Shown: piece by piece, positions 56,684-64,000 of the stretch | How positions within the stretch are numbered: the first letter of the stretch is position 1 | How the letters are laid out: each line of letters opens with the position of its first letter | Position numbers and translations under genes: made by a program | The notes under the pieces: model-generated | Seen by the model: only the letters and a program-made list of their open reading frames with translations | What the model was told of the DNA's origin: nothing | Databases searched by the model: none | Assembly (NCBI RefSeq): GCF_022664455.2 | Contig: NZ_JAKRKC020000001.1 | Span: forward strand, 6,143,001-6,207,000 | Length of the DNA: 64,000 nucleotides | Source of the DNA: Actinomadura luzonensis | GTDB lineage: Bacteria; Actinomycetota; Actinomycetes; Streptosporangiales; Streptosporangiaceae | Reading direction: 5' to 3'

Positions 56684-58147
56684 ATGAGCGCTCACATGAG
56701 CCCGGAGGAGTTCCGCCGGCACGGCAGGCAGGTCGTCGACTGGATCGCGGACTACCTGGCCGAGGTCGAGTCCCACCCGGTCAGGTCGCGGGCCGAGCCG
56801 GGCGAGGTCCGGCGCGCGCTGCCGGACGCCGCGCCCGAGCACGGCGAGCCGTTCGAGGCGGTGCTCGCGGACGTGGAGCGGATCATCCTGCCCGGCCTCA
56901 CCCACTGGCAGCATCCCTCCTTCTTCGGCTACTTCCCGGCCAACACCAGCGGCCCGGCCATCCTCGGCGACCTGCTGTCCGCCGGGCTCGGCGTGCAGGG
57001 CATGATGTGGGTGACCAGCCCGGCCTGCACCGAGCTGGAGACCGTCGTGGTCGACTGGCTGGCGGGCCTGCTGGGCCTGCCCGGCCGCTTCCGCACCGAC
57101 GGCCCCGGCGGCGGCGTGATCCAGGATTCCGCGTCGAGCGCGAGCCTGATCGCTCTCCTGGCCGCGCTGCACCGGGCGAGCGGCGGCCGGGTGGCGGCGG
57201 AGGGCCTGCGCGGGCGGCACACGTTGTACGTGTCGTCGCAGACGCACTCGGCGCTGGAGAAGGCGGCGCGCATCGCGGGGCTGGGCAGCGCGAACGTCCG
57301 GGTGGTGGACGTCGATCCCGGCACGCTCGCCATGGACCCGGCCGCCCTGCGCGCGCTGCTGGCCCGCGACCGCGCGGAGGGCGCGGTCCCCGCGATGGTG
57401 TGCGCCACGGTCGGCACCACCGCGACCACGGCCGTCGACCCGGTGGCGGCGATCGGCGAGGTGTGCCGCGAGCACGGGGTGTGGCTGCACGTGGACGCCG
57501 CCTACGCGGGCGTGGCCGCGATCTGCCCCGAGTTGCGTGGGCTGAACGACGGCGTCGCCGAGTACGCCGACTCCTACGCCACGAACCCGCACAAGTGGCT
57601 GCTCACCACCTTCGACTGCGGCCTGCTGTGGGTCGGCGACCGGGCCCCGCTGCTCGGCGCGCTGTCGGTCCTGCCGGAGTTCCTGCGGAACGCGGCCTCG
57701 GCCGGCGGCTCGGTCGTGGACTACCGCGACTGGCAGGTGCCGCTCGGCCGGCGCTTCCGCGCGCTGAAACTGTGGGCGGTGCTGCGCTGGTACGGCGCGG
57801 AGGGGCTGCGCGCGCACATCCGCGCGGGCGTGGCGCTGGCCGCGGAGCTGGCGGACCGCGTCGCGGCCGACCCGGAGTTCGTCCTGTTCGAACGCCCGCG
57901 CCTCGGTCTGGTGTGCTTCCGCCCGGCCTGGCCCGGCCTGCCCGCCGAGGACGCCGACCGGGCCACGCTGCGGCTCATGGAGACGCTGAACGCCGGCGGC
58001 GCGCTGTTCCTGACGCACGCGCGCGCCGGCGGCCGGGTGGTGCTGCGGATGGCGATCGGTGGGACGGCCACCGAGCGGCGGCACGTGGAGCAGGCGTGGG
58101 ATCACGTCCGCCGCGAGCACTCCGCGCTGAAAGTGCTCATGAGATGA
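56684..58147 (+). CDS. Pyridoxal-dependent aromatic L-amino acid decarboxylase
   Basis: 487 residues. Group II decarboxylase motifs: LTHWQHPSFFGYFPANTSGP, GVQGMMWVTSPACTELE, GGVIQDSASSASLIALLAAL, DAAYAG for the cofactor Asp, and NPHKWLL with the PLP lysine; then FDCGLLWV and the C-terminal GRRFRALKLWAVLRWYGAEGLRAHIR. Such enzymes make tryptamine, phenylethylamine or dopamine-type amines; the sequence fits the DDC/tryptophan decarboxylase branch but the substrate is not clear. Its TGA overlaps a possible ATG of the VOC gene, so the two may be coupled. Confidence 0.92.
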   Translation: MSAHMSPEEFRRHGRQVVDWIADYLAEVESHPVRSRAEPGEVRRALPDAAPEHGEPFEAVLADVERIILPGLTHWQHPSFFGYFPANTSGPAILGDLLSAGLGVQGMMWVTSPACTELETVVVDWLAGLLGLPGRFRTDGPGGGVIQDSASSASLIALLAALHRASGGRVAAEGLRGRHTLYVSSQTHSALEKAARIAGLGSANVRVVDVDPGTLAMDPAALRALLARDRAEGAVPAMVCATVGTTATTAVDPVAAIGEVCREHGVWLHVDAAYAGVAAICPELRGLNDGVAEYADSYATNPHKWLLTTFDCGLLWVGDRAPLLGALSVLPEFLRNAASAGGSVVDYRDWQVPLGRRFRALKLWAVLRWYGAEGLRAHIRAGVALAAELADRVAADPEFVLFERPRLGLVCFRPAWPGLPAEDADRATLRLMETLNAGGALFLTHARAGGRVVLRMAIGGTATERRHVEQAWDHVRREHSALKVLMR

Positions 58148-58200
58148 GCACTTTGCCGAGCAGAATCCTTGGTGTCCGCAGGAACGAGAAGGGACCGGAC

Positions 58201-58611
58201 ATGCTGCGAGGATTCGCCACGCTCACCCTGTACGCCGCCGACCTGGAGGCCGCCGAGCGCTGGTACGCCGACCTGCTCGGCGTCGAGCCGTACTACGAGA
58301 TCCCGGGGGCCTACGCCGAGTTCCGGGTGGGCGACTACCGGCACGAGCTGGGCCTCATCGACGCCTGCTTCGCCCCGGGCGGCGCGCCCGGCGGCCCCGG
58401 CGGCGCGATCATGTACTGGCACGTGGACGACCTGCGGGCCACGGTGGACCGGCTGCTCGCCATGGGGGCGCGCGAGCACGAGCCGATCACCGCGCGCGGC
58501 GAGGGCACCGGGTTCGTCACCGCCTCCGTGGTGGACCCGTTCGGCAACGTGCTCGGCGTCATGAGCAACCCGCACTACCTGGAGGTGCTGACGGGGAAAG
58601 ATCGGGCATAG
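58201..58611 (+). CDS. VOC family protein
   Basis: 136 residues from ATG 58201, where family similarity begins (MLRGFATLTLYAADLEAAER); an upstream in-frame ATG 58144 overlaps the decarboxylase stop and would add 19 residues. MYWHVDDLRATVDRLLAMGA and FVTASVVDPFGNVLGVMSNP complete the paired beta-alpha-beta units. VOC members bind a metal or a small ligand; the role is unknown. Likely cotranscribed with the decarboxylase. Confidence 0.85.
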   Translation: MLRGFATLTLYAADLEAAERWYADLLGVEPYYEIPGAYAEFRVGDYRHELGLIDACFAPGGAPGGPGGAIMYWHVDDLRATVDRLLAMGAREHEPITARGEGTGFVTASVVDPFGNVLGVMSNPHYLEVLTGKDRA

Positions 58612-58645
58612 GGTACGCGTCCGGAACGCGGGAGCGGGAGGGGTC

Positions 58646-59335
58646 GTGGGCGAGGGACGCGCGCTGGAGGTGCTGCGGCGGCTGCGCGCCGGGCGGGAGG
58701 CGTTCACTCCGGGCCCGGCGCTGCCCATCGTGGACCAGGTGGTCGCGACGGTCCTGTCCCAGGCCACCTCCGACGTCAACTCCGGCCGCGCCTTCGCCCG
58801 GCTGAAGGAGCGCTTCCCGGTGTGGGAGCAGGTGGCGGACGCGCCGCCCGAGGAGGTGGCCGACGCCATCCGCTGCGGCGGCATCGCCGACATCAAGGCC
58901 CGCCGCATCCAGGACATCCTGACCGCCGTGGAGGAGCGCGAGGGCGCGATCGACCTTGACCGGCTGAACGGGCTCGACGACGAGGCGGCGGAGGCGTACC
59001 TGACCTCGCTGCCCGGCGTCGGCCCGAAGACGGCCGCCTGCGTGCTGGTCTTCTCCATGGGCCGGGCGGCCTTCCCCGTGGACACCCACGTGCACCGCGT
59101 CACCACCCGGCTCGGCTGGATCCCGCCGGGCACCTCGGCCGCCGAGGCCCACCGCCTGCTCGCGCCGATGGTGCCGCCGGAGCTCCGGCACGAGCTGCAC
59201 GTCGCGCTGATCAGGCACGGGCGCGCGGTCTGCCAGGCGCGGCGGCCGCGCTGCGAGGAGTGCGTGCTGCGCGAGGTCTGCGCGTACGGGAGCGCGATCG
59301 CGGGCGACGTCAGCCGAAGAAGCGGCCGACGGTGA
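58646..59335 (+). CDS. nth: Endonuclease III / HhH-GPD DNA glycosylase
   Basis: 229 residues from GTG 58646 (GGGAGGGG upstream). The helix-hairpin-helix LTSLPGVGPKTAACVL carries the catalytic Lys, VDTHVHRVTTRLG the catalytic Asp, and the C-terminus has a complete [4Fe-4S] ligand set C-x6-C-x2-C-x5-C (CQARRPRCEECVLREVC). It removes oxidised pyrimidines and cuts abasic sites. Actinomycetes often have a second, longer Nth; this shorter form may be an additional paralogue, so the symbol is tentative. Its 3' end overlaps the convergent secreted-protein gene by 26 bp. Confidence 0.88.
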   Translation: MGEGRALEVLRRLRAGREAFTPGPALPIVDQVVATVLSQATSDVNSGRAFARLKERFPVWEQVADAPPEEVADAIRCGGIADIKARRIQDILTAVEEREGAIDLDRLNGLDDEAAEAYLTSLPGVGPKTAACVLVFSMGRAAFPVDTHVHRVTTRLGWIPPGTSAAEAHRLLAPMVPPELRHELHVALIRHGRAVCQARRPRCEECVLREVCAYGSAIAGDVSRRSGRR

Positions 59336-59777
59336 ACCGGCGCACCCGCAGCGGCACGGCGTACCGGCCGACCACCTTGATCTTCCTGATCCACGTCCTG
59401 TGGTCCATCGTGACCCGCACGCACCGCAGCAGCACGTCGTGGTCGCCGGGCAGCGCGTAGTACGAGACGGACACGGCGTCGCGGCCGAGGCCGCGGTCGG
59501 AGAGCGAGACCCCGACCTCGCGGTAGAGCCGCCGCGACCCCTTGAGCGCGAAGGCGGTGGAGCCGACGATCGCGTGGTTCGCCGCGGGCGGGCAGTGCAC
59601 GAAGAGGCGCACGAAGTCGTTCTGCCGGGGCCGGTCGGGCACCACGCGCAGGGACGTGCGGTGTTTCCAGGCAGGCGGGATGTGGTCGCCGCCGAAGGCC
59701 GGTGCGGCCACGGCGACCTGCCCGATCACGAGAGCGGTGATCGCTCCCGCGCTGATGGCGGCACGCACGTCCGCCAC
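59310..59777 (-). CDS. Secreted protein of unknown function
   Basis: 155 residues with a Sec signal peptide (RAAISAGAITALVIGQVAVAAPAFGG, cleavage near Ala-Pro-Ala/Phe). The mature part contains LRVVPDRPRQNDFVRLFVHCPP and HDVLLRCVRVTMDH, whose two Cys could pair as a disulfide, and an immunoglobulin-like pattern of alternating strands. No family is recognised. It is convergent with nth. Confidence 0.7.
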   Translation of the reverse strand: MADVRAAISAGAITALVIGQVAVAAPAFGGDHIPPAWKHRTSLRVVPDRPRQNDFVRLFVHCPPAANHAIVGSTAFALKGSRRLYREVGVSLSDRGLGRDAVSVSYYALPGDHDVLLRCVRVTMDHRTWIRKIKVVGRYAVPLRVRRFTVGRFFG

Positions 59778-59835
59778 GTTAGGCGGAGGTGGCGGGGAGC
59801 GGCGGAAGCCACGCCGGGTGGCTCGCGGAGAGGGG

Positions 59836-59908
59836 TGGAGCTATGGGGATTCGAACCCCAGACCTCCTCCATGCCATGGAGGCGCGCTACCAACTGCGCT
59901 ATAGCCCC
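59836..59908 (-). tRNA. tRNA-Ala (anticodon GGC), second identical copy
   Basis: The reverse strand is base-for-base identical over 73 nt to the tRNA at 26310-26382, with the same GGC anticodon loop. The upstream element GAAGTCCGATACACT (here 59935-59921) is also shared, but flanks outside it and the sequence after the discriminator differ. The two copies are inverted relative to each other. Confidence 0.97.
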
Positions 59909-59947
59909 TTGCGATCAGCAAGTGTATCGGACTTCAGGGGCGCGCGC

Positions 59948-59973
59948 GTCACACCAGACCTTTGTGCTACGTC
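59948..59973 (+). promoter_or_regulatory. ECF41-type promoter upstream of the sigma gene
   Basis: GTCACA (59948-59953), 16 bp, CGTC (59970-59973). ECF41 sigma factors are known to recognise a TGTCACA-like -35 and a CGTC -10 with a 16-bp spacer. A start point would fall about eight bases downstream, almost at the ATG 59982, so the mRNA would be nearly leaderless. The arrangement implies positive autoregulation. Confidence 0.75.
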
Positions 59974-59981
59974 TATACGTC

Positions 59982-60872
59982 ATGTCCACTTTCGAGGAGC
60001 ACCGCGCCCTGCTGCTGGGCGTCGCCTACCGCATCCTGGGCACCGTGGCGGACGCCGAGGACGTCGTGCAGGAGGCGTGGCTGCGCTGGTCCGGGGTGGA
60101 CGAGGCCACCGTGGCGGACCCGAAGGCGTACCTGATCAGGGTGACCTCGCGGCTGGCCATCGACCGGCTGCGCTGGGCGAAGTCGCGGCGCGAGGCGTAC
60201 GTGGGGCCGTGGCTGCCCGAGCCGCTGAGCACCGAGCCGGACGTCGCCGAGCGGGCCGAGCTGGCCGACACGGTGGAGCTGGCGCTGCTGGTGGTGCTGG
60301 AGACGTTGTCGCCGCTGGAGCGGGCGGTGTTCGTGCTGCGGGAGGCGTTCGACCTGCCGTTCGCGGAGATCGGCGAGATCGTCGGGCGCAGCGAGGCCGC
60401 CGCCAGGCAGCTCGCCCGGCGCGCCCGCGACCACGTGCGCGACCGGCGGCCCCGCTTCGACGTGGACCGCGCCGAGCGCCGCCGGATCACCGAGCGCTTC
60501 GCCGAGGCCGCGATGAAGGGCGACCTGGACGGGCTGATCGAGCTGCTGTCGGCCGAGGTCGAGCTGGTCAGCGACGGCGGCGGCAAGGCCAGGGCGCCGC
60601 TGCGGGTGCTCACCGGCGCCGCCGACGTCAGCCGGTTCCTCACCTCGATCGCCACCCCGGCGAACATCGCCAAGTTCCTGGTCTCGGTCGGCCAGGCGGG
60701 GACGGCGGGCCTGTCGGTCGGGCTGGCGGAGCTGAACAACGCGCCCGCCATGGTGATCTCGGCGGAGGGCCGGGTGGTCAGCGTGGCCTCCCTGCTCGTC
60801 GCCGACGGCCGGATCCAGGCCGTCTACCTGATGGCGAACCCGGACAAGCTGGCCCGCCTGACCCCGGCCTGA
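59982..60872 (+). CDS. ECF41-family RNA polymerase sigma factor (SigJ-like)
   Basis: 296 residues. Region 2 (LLGVAYRILGTVADAEDVVQEAWLRW) and region 4 (LSPLERAVFVLREAFDLPFAEIGEIVGRSEAAARQLARRAR) are followed by a SnoaL-like C-terminal domain. The three ECF41 hallmarks are all present: WLPEP (77-81) in the linker, DGGGK, and NPDKL near the end. In this group the fused C-terminal domain replaces a separate anti-sigma factor and tunes activity. No obvious COE partner (carboxymuconolactone decarboxylase or oxidoreductase) gene is next to it. A promoter matching the family consensus lies upstream. Confidence 0.94.
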   Translation: MSTFEEHRALLLGVAYRILGTVADAEDVVQEAWLRWSGVDEATVADPKAYLIRVTSRLAIDRLRWAKSRREAYVGPWLPEPLSTEPDVAERAELADTVELALLVVLETLSPLERAVFVLREAFDLPFAEIGEIVGRSEAAARQLARRARDHVRDRRPRFDVDRAERRRITERFAEAAMKGDLDGLIELLSAEVELVSDGGGKARAPLRVLTGAADVSRFLTSIATPANIAKFLVSVGQAGTAGLSVGLAELNNAPAMVISAEGRVVSVASLLVADGRIQAVYLMANPDKLARLTPA

Positions 60873-60895
60873 CCCGCGCGCGGGCGCGGGTCAGG
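60868..60895. terminator. Bidirectional hairpin between convergent genes
   Basis: CCTGACCCGCGC (60868-60879) and GCGCGGGTCAGG (60884-60895) form a 12-bp perfect stem with a 4-nt loop. The arms contain the stop codons of both the sigma gene and the convergent MFS gene, so one structure serves both strands. Confidence 0.75.
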
Positions 60896-62114
60896 CGCGC
60901 TCGTCCTCCAGGTAGCGCTCGCGGCCGGCGTACAGGCCGGTGGCGAGCTGGGCGGCGAGCACGACGAAGATCAGCGCGTACGGCAGCGACCAGCCGCCCG
61001 AGACGTCCCGCAGCACGCCGACCAGCAGCGGCCCGCCGCCGGCGATGAGGTAGCCGGCGCTCTGCCCGAAGGCCGACAGCCCGGCGGTCACCTCCGGCGT
61101 GCGGGTGCGCAGGCCCAGCATCATCAGCGCCAGCGGGAACGAGCCCATCCCGACGGCGATGAGCGTCACCCACACCAGCGCCCAGGACGCCGGCCCGATC
61201 CAGAGGCCGGCGAAGCCGACGGCGTAGAAGGCGACCAGGCCGACCACGACGGGCCGCTGGTCGCGGAAGCGCGCGGCGATGATCGGGACGGCGACCGAGA
61301 CCGGGATGTTCAGCGCGGTGAACACGCCGAGGAGCAGCCCGGCCTCGGAGGTGCTGTAGCCCCCGTCGGTGAGGATGGTGGCGAGCCAGCCGAACATGAT
61401 GTACGCGATCATCGACTGGGTGCCGAAGTAGATCGCGATCATCCAGGCCAGGCGGCTGCCCAGCAGGCGGCGGATGCCCGCGTCCCGGCCTCCCGTGTCC
61501 CGCTCCGGCTCACTGCGCAGCAGCGCAAGCCACGGAATGGCGGCCACGGCGGCCAGGGCCGCCCACACGCCGAGCGCGACGTGCCAGTCCCCCGAGGCGC
61601 GCTCGATCGGCACGGTCGCGGCGGCGGCCAGCATCGTGCCCGCCGCCAGGGCCGTGGTGTAGACGGTGGTCATGATCCCGGTCCTGGCCGGGAAGTGCCG
61701 CTTGATCAGCGTCGGGATCAGCACGTTGCCCACGGCGCCGCCGGACAGCGCGACCGCGCTGCTCAGCAGGAACACGGGGGCCGAGCCGACCAGCGACCGG
61801 ACCAGCAGGCCGACGCCCAGCGTGACCAGGGCCAGCAGGAGCAGCCGGTGTTCGCCGACGCGCCGGGCGAGTGTCGGCGTGATCGCGCCGACGCCGGCGA
61901 AGGCCAGCACCGGGAGGGTGGTGAGCAGGCCGGTGCCGACGCTCGACATGCCGAGGGCCGCGGCGAGCTGGTCGAGGAGGGGGCCGACGCTGGTGACGGC
62001 GGTACGGAGGTTGAGTGCGGCGAGGACGATTCCCAGCACGAGGAGCCAGGCGAGGGGGGTCGTTCTGCCTCTGGACTCTGAAGCCAGCACGCTCATGCCG
62101 GGTCGGGCCTCCAC
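60891..62114 (-). CDS. CynX/NimT-family MFS transporter
   Basis: About 401-407 residues; the start is ATG 62114 or, more likely, ATG 62096 (MSVLASESRGRTTPLAW). LNLRTAVTSVGPLLDQLAAALGMSSVGTGLLTTLPVLAFAGVGAITPTLARRVGEHRLLL in sections, NVLIPTLIKRHFPARTGIMTTVYTTALA and FPLALMMLGLRTRTPEVTAGLSAFGQSAGYL are diagnostic of the CynX/NimT (cyanate/nitroimidazole) branch. Substrates are mostly unknown. It ends in the hairpin shared with the sigma factor gene. Confidence 0.92.
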   Translation of the reverse strand: MEARPGMSVLASESRGRTTPLAWLLVLGIVLAALNLRTAVTSVGPLLDQLAAALGMSSVGTGLLTTLPVLAFAGVGAITPTLARRVGEHRLLLLALVTLGVGLLVRSLVGSAPVFLLSSAVALSGGAVGNVLIPTLIKRHFPARTGIMTTVYTTALAAGTMLAAAATVPIERASGDWHVALGVWAALAAVAAIPWLALLRSEPERDTGGRDAGIRRLLGSRLAWMIAIYFGTQSMIAYIMFGWLATILTDGGYSTSEAGLLLGVFTALNIPVSVAVPIIAARFRDQRPVVVGLVAFYAVGFAGLWIGPASWALVWVTLIAVGMGSFPLALMMLGLRTRTPEVTAGLSAFGQSAGYLIAGGGPLLVGVLRDVSGGWSLPYALIFVVLAAQLATGLYAGRERYLEDERA

Positions 62115-62189
62115 TCATCAAATCATGGGACGAATCACCACCTTAACAGGACCGAAATGCCGCTTTATTCCGGCCACTACTCCCCGGAC

Positions 62190-62229
62190 GCGCGACAGCG
62201 GCCACCCTCATGGGCGGCCGCTGTCGCGC
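62190..62229. terminator. Hairpin between the SRPBCC and CynX/NimT genes
   Basis: GCGCGACAGCGGCC (62190-62203) and GGCCGCTGTCGCGC (62216-62229) form a perfect 14-bp stem with a 12-nt loop, 21 bp after the stop of the minus-strand SRPBCC gene. A transcription terminator for that gene is the simplest reading. Confidence 0.7.
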
Positions 62230-62250
62230 TGAAACGGATCCGGTCGGGGG

Positions 62251-62922
62251 TCAGAGGACCGGACGGGGACCCTGCGGGGGCTCGTCCGGAGGGGGCAGCG
62301 GGCCGCCGGGCGGGACCGCGCCGGGCGCGGGCAGGCCGCCGGCCGGCGGCAGGGTGGGGTCGTTGCCGCCGATCGTGCCGGGCGGGACCTGCTGGGCGCC
62401 GCCGTAGGTGGAGCCGTGCTCGTGCGTGCCGGTGCCGACCGTGTCGTCGCGCTGGTGGGGGCCGGGCACCTCGCCGCGCCAGCCGCCGGTCTCGGCGCCG
62501 CGTGACTCGATGAACTCCTTGAAGCGGCCGAGGTCGCCGTTGACCCGCAGCCGGACGATCTGGAGCCAGTCGCCCACGGTCTCGACGAAGCCCTCGGGGT
62601 CGTACTCCATCTGGAGCGTGACCTTGGTGCGGTCGTTGTCGATGCGGTGGAAGGTGACGACGCCCGCCTGGTTCGGCTTGTCCAGGCTGCGCCAGGCGAC
62701 CCGCTCGTCCGGGTGCTGCTCGGTGATCTCGGCGTCGAACTCGCGCTTGACCCCGGCGATCTCCGTCACCCAATGGGTGCGGGTGTCGGTGACCTGCTTG
62801 ACCGACTCCACGCCCTCCATGAACTCGGGGAAGCTCTCGAACTGCGTCCACTGGTTGTAGGCCACCCGGATGGGGACCTCGACGTCTACAGAGTGCTCGA
62901 TCGTGCTCATGGGTTCAGCCAC
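62251..62922 (-). CDS. SRPBCC (polyketide cyclase/dehydrase-like) protein with Pro/Gly-rich tail
   Basis: 223 residues; ATG 62910 is also possible. EHSVDVEVPIRVAYNQWTQFESFPEFMEGVESVKQ is the START/cyclase-like fold entry, with KVTLQMEYDPEGFVE and GDLGRFKEFIESRG forming the last strand and helix. Residues after about 150 are a Pro/Gly-rich unstructured tail. Stand-alone versions in actinomycetes are stress-associated and of unknown ligand. Confidence 0.88.
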   Translation of the reverse strand: MAEPMSTIEHSVDVEVPIRVAYNQWTQFESFPEFMEGVESVKQVTDTRTHWVTEIAGVKREFDAEITEQHPDERVAWRSLDKPNQAGVVTFHRIDNDRTKVTLQMEYDPEGFVETVGDWLQIVRLRVNGDLGRFKEFIESRGAETGGWRGEVPGPHQRDDTVGTGTHEHGSTYGGAQQVPPGTIGGNDPTLPPAGGLPAPGAVPPGGPLPPPDEPPQGPRPVL

Positions 62923-62941
62923 TTCCCGGGCGGGCCGGAGG

Positions 62942-63334
62942 TTAACGCCTCCGCCGGAGCAGCCAGTAGAGGCCGACGAAGGGAAGCACGAGCGGGATGA
63001 ACAGATATCCCCTGCCGTAGGCGGACCACACGGTCTCGTCGGGGAAGGCCGCCGGGTCGACGACGCTGGCGGTGCCGACGATCAGCACGCCGGCCAGTTC
63101 GACGCCGAGCGCGACCAGCGCGAGCCGCCGCGCGCCGCGCCACAGCGCGACCGTGAGCAGGATGTAGACGGCCGCCGCGAACGCCGACAGCGCGTACGCC
63201 AGCGGCGCCTCGGCGAACCTCGTGGCGATCTGCACCCCGGCCCGCGCGCCCGCGGCCAGCGAGAACAGGCCGTACACGGCGATCAGCGCCCGCCCCGGCC
63301 CGCTGCCGATGGCGCGGGAGGCGTCGCCGCTCAT
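62942..63334 (-). CDS. Small four-helix membrane protein
   Basis: 130 residues from ATG 63334, overlapping the upstream gene's stop (ATGA). Hydrophobic segments near 15-35, 45-65, 70-92 and 108-125, ending in the basic sequence LLRRRR. No family recognised. Cotranscribed with the 63331-63693 gene. Confidence 0.7.
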   Translation of the reverse strand: MSGDASRAIGSGPGRALIAVYGLFSLAAGARAGVQIATRFAEAPLAYALSAFAAAVYILLTVALWRGARRLALVALGVELAGVLIVGTASVVDPAAFPDETVWSAYGRGYLFIPLVLPFVGLYWLLRRRR

Positions 63335-63693
63335 GCCCCGCCCTGCCAGATCTGCAGCAGCCGGGCGTTCATGACGGCGATCGCGAACCCGGCGAGGACC
63401 AGGATCGCCGACCCCCACCGGGACCGCTCGGCCAGCGCGAGGAACACCCCCGCGGGCGGGATGACGACCTCGCCGGCGAGGTAGCCCCACAGCGTCGCCT
63501 TCTCCTGCGGCCCCGCGCCCCCGGACAGCGCCGCGATGACGAAGCCGACCTGCACCAGGATCGCGACCTCCAGCGCGGCGAAGCCGATCAGCAGCACCAT
63601 GCCCATGGGCCGGTCGCGGAACGCGTTGACCAGGCTCGCCAGCATGAGCAGCAGCGCGCCGGTGATGACGATCGCGGAGACGGTGGTGTTCAT
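63331..63693 (-). CDS. Small membrane protein
   Basis: 120 residues with four hydrophobic helices (about 5-23, 32-58, 68-88, 94-112). No charged active-site pattern or named motif seen. Its stop overlaps the start of the next small membrane protein gene, so the pair forms an operon and may act as one complex. Unknown function. Confidence 0.7.
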   Translation of the reverse strand: MNTTVSAIVITGALLLMLASLVNAFRDRPMGMVLLIGFAALEVAILVQVGFVIAALSGGAGPQEKATLWGYLAGEVVIPPAGVFLALAERSRWGSAILVLAGFAIAVMNARLLQIWQGGA

Positions 63694-63727
63694 CGGGGGT
63701 AAGGCTATCGCCCGGGTGCGGCGCCCC

Positions 63728-64000
63728 CTACTCCGGCGACAGCTCCCGCTCGATGCCGTCGAACAACCAGCGCAGGCCCTGCTCGAAGGTGTCGCCCGCG
63801 CCGGCCACCCCCTGCTCCAGCAGGGGCGCGAGGTGCGGCAGCGCGCCCTCGCCGATCAGCTCCCTGACGTACGGCTCGGCCAGCGCGGCCCGCTCGGCGT
63901 CGCTGACCCCCTCGTGCCGGGGCGCGCCCCGCTCCTGCGCCTCGCGCACCAGGAACCCGGTCATGTAGTCGGTGTAGGCGGCCAGCACCCGCCAGGCGGC
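63728..64000 (-). CDS. TetR family regulator, 5' end beyond the window
   Basis: Only the last 90 codons are present. RVLAAYTDYMTGFLVREAQE, LGEGALPHLAPLL-like (IGEGALPHLAPLLEQGV) and FEQGLRWLFDGIE are typical of the C-terminal ligand domain TetR_C_1 (TetR/tetracycline-repressor-like). The DNA-binding domain lies outside, so the call depends on this C-terminal pattern. It precedes the two small membrane proteins on the same strand, 34 bp away. Confidence 0.75.
   Translation of the reverse strand, partial: AAWRVLAAYTDYMTGFLVREAQERGAPRHEGVSDAERAALAEPYVRELIGEGALPHLAPLLEQGVAGAGDTFEQGLRWLFDGIERELSPE

Overview
The window is very GC-rich and densely coded, with strong third-position G/C bias, frequent 4-base stop/start overlaps (ATGA, GTGA, TTGA) and an actinomycete gene repertoire: F420-type LLM oxidoreductase, mycothiol-type DinB proteins, a DUF574 SAM methyltransferase, an ECF41 sigma factor, GlxA-type regulators and an FxsB/FxsT RiPP system. 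I infer a filamentous actinomycete, most likely of the Streptosporangiales (Nonomuraea-like). The genus is an inference from gene content, not a database match.

Layout. 0-6 kb is core-like: EI24 membrane protein (cut by the window edge), Maf, DUF937, FtsH with a membrane neighbour, DUF3616 and a PTH2-like protein. 6-26 kb is a mosaic of regulators, MFS transporters, detoxification-type enzymes and several decaying genes. It includes MFS/GlxA and MFS/TetR divergent pairs with a palindromic operator. It also has a CGNR regulator next to a VOC and a PNPOx gene with a dyad-repeat operator cluster, and a tight type III PKS - ICMT-type methyltransferase - DinB operon that resembles alkylresorcinol/alkylpyrone (SrsAB/BpsAB-like) pathways. 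Broken genes lie at 9.4, 13.1-14.4 and 25.7-26.3 kb.

26.3-34.2 kb is the most unusual part. After a tRNA-Ala(GGC) come a GNAT gene, the radical SAM/SPASM cyclophane maturase FxsB, the convergent NB-ARC/TPR protein FxsT, and a 59-codon gene with the look of an FxsA precursor whose Phe motif is F-D-N followed by a 10-residue tail instead of the usual terminal F-x-S-x-x. A second tiny ORF, a frameshifted nSTAND1-TPR ATPase and a membrane-anchored helical protein follow. Two STAND NTPases thus flank a candidate cyclophane precursor.

38.6-53.7 kb is a sugar-uptake and catabolism regulon: araBDA, two paralogous LacI repressors, a ChvE-MmsAB-type monosaccharide ABC transporter and a YtfQRT-YjfF-type furanose ABC transporter. 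Six copies of a 14-bp palindrome (consensus TGTTAGCGCTAACA) lie at promoters and starts across this region and tie it into one regulon. The strongest double operator now drives only an 80-bp gene remnant. An alditol-oxidase-like gene lies just upstream.

53.7-64 kb returns to mixed housekeeping: metallophosphoesterase, a MocR/PdxR regulator whose PLP lysine position reads Glu, two DUF4236 paralogues, an aromatic amino acid decarboxylase, VOC, endonuclease III, a second identical tRNA-Ala(GGC) in inverse orientation, an ECF41 sigma factor with a matching promoter in front of itself, a CynX/NimT transporter, an SRPBCC protein, two small membrane proteins and the end of a TetR gene. I see no CRISPR array, rRNA, integrase, transposase or phage module.
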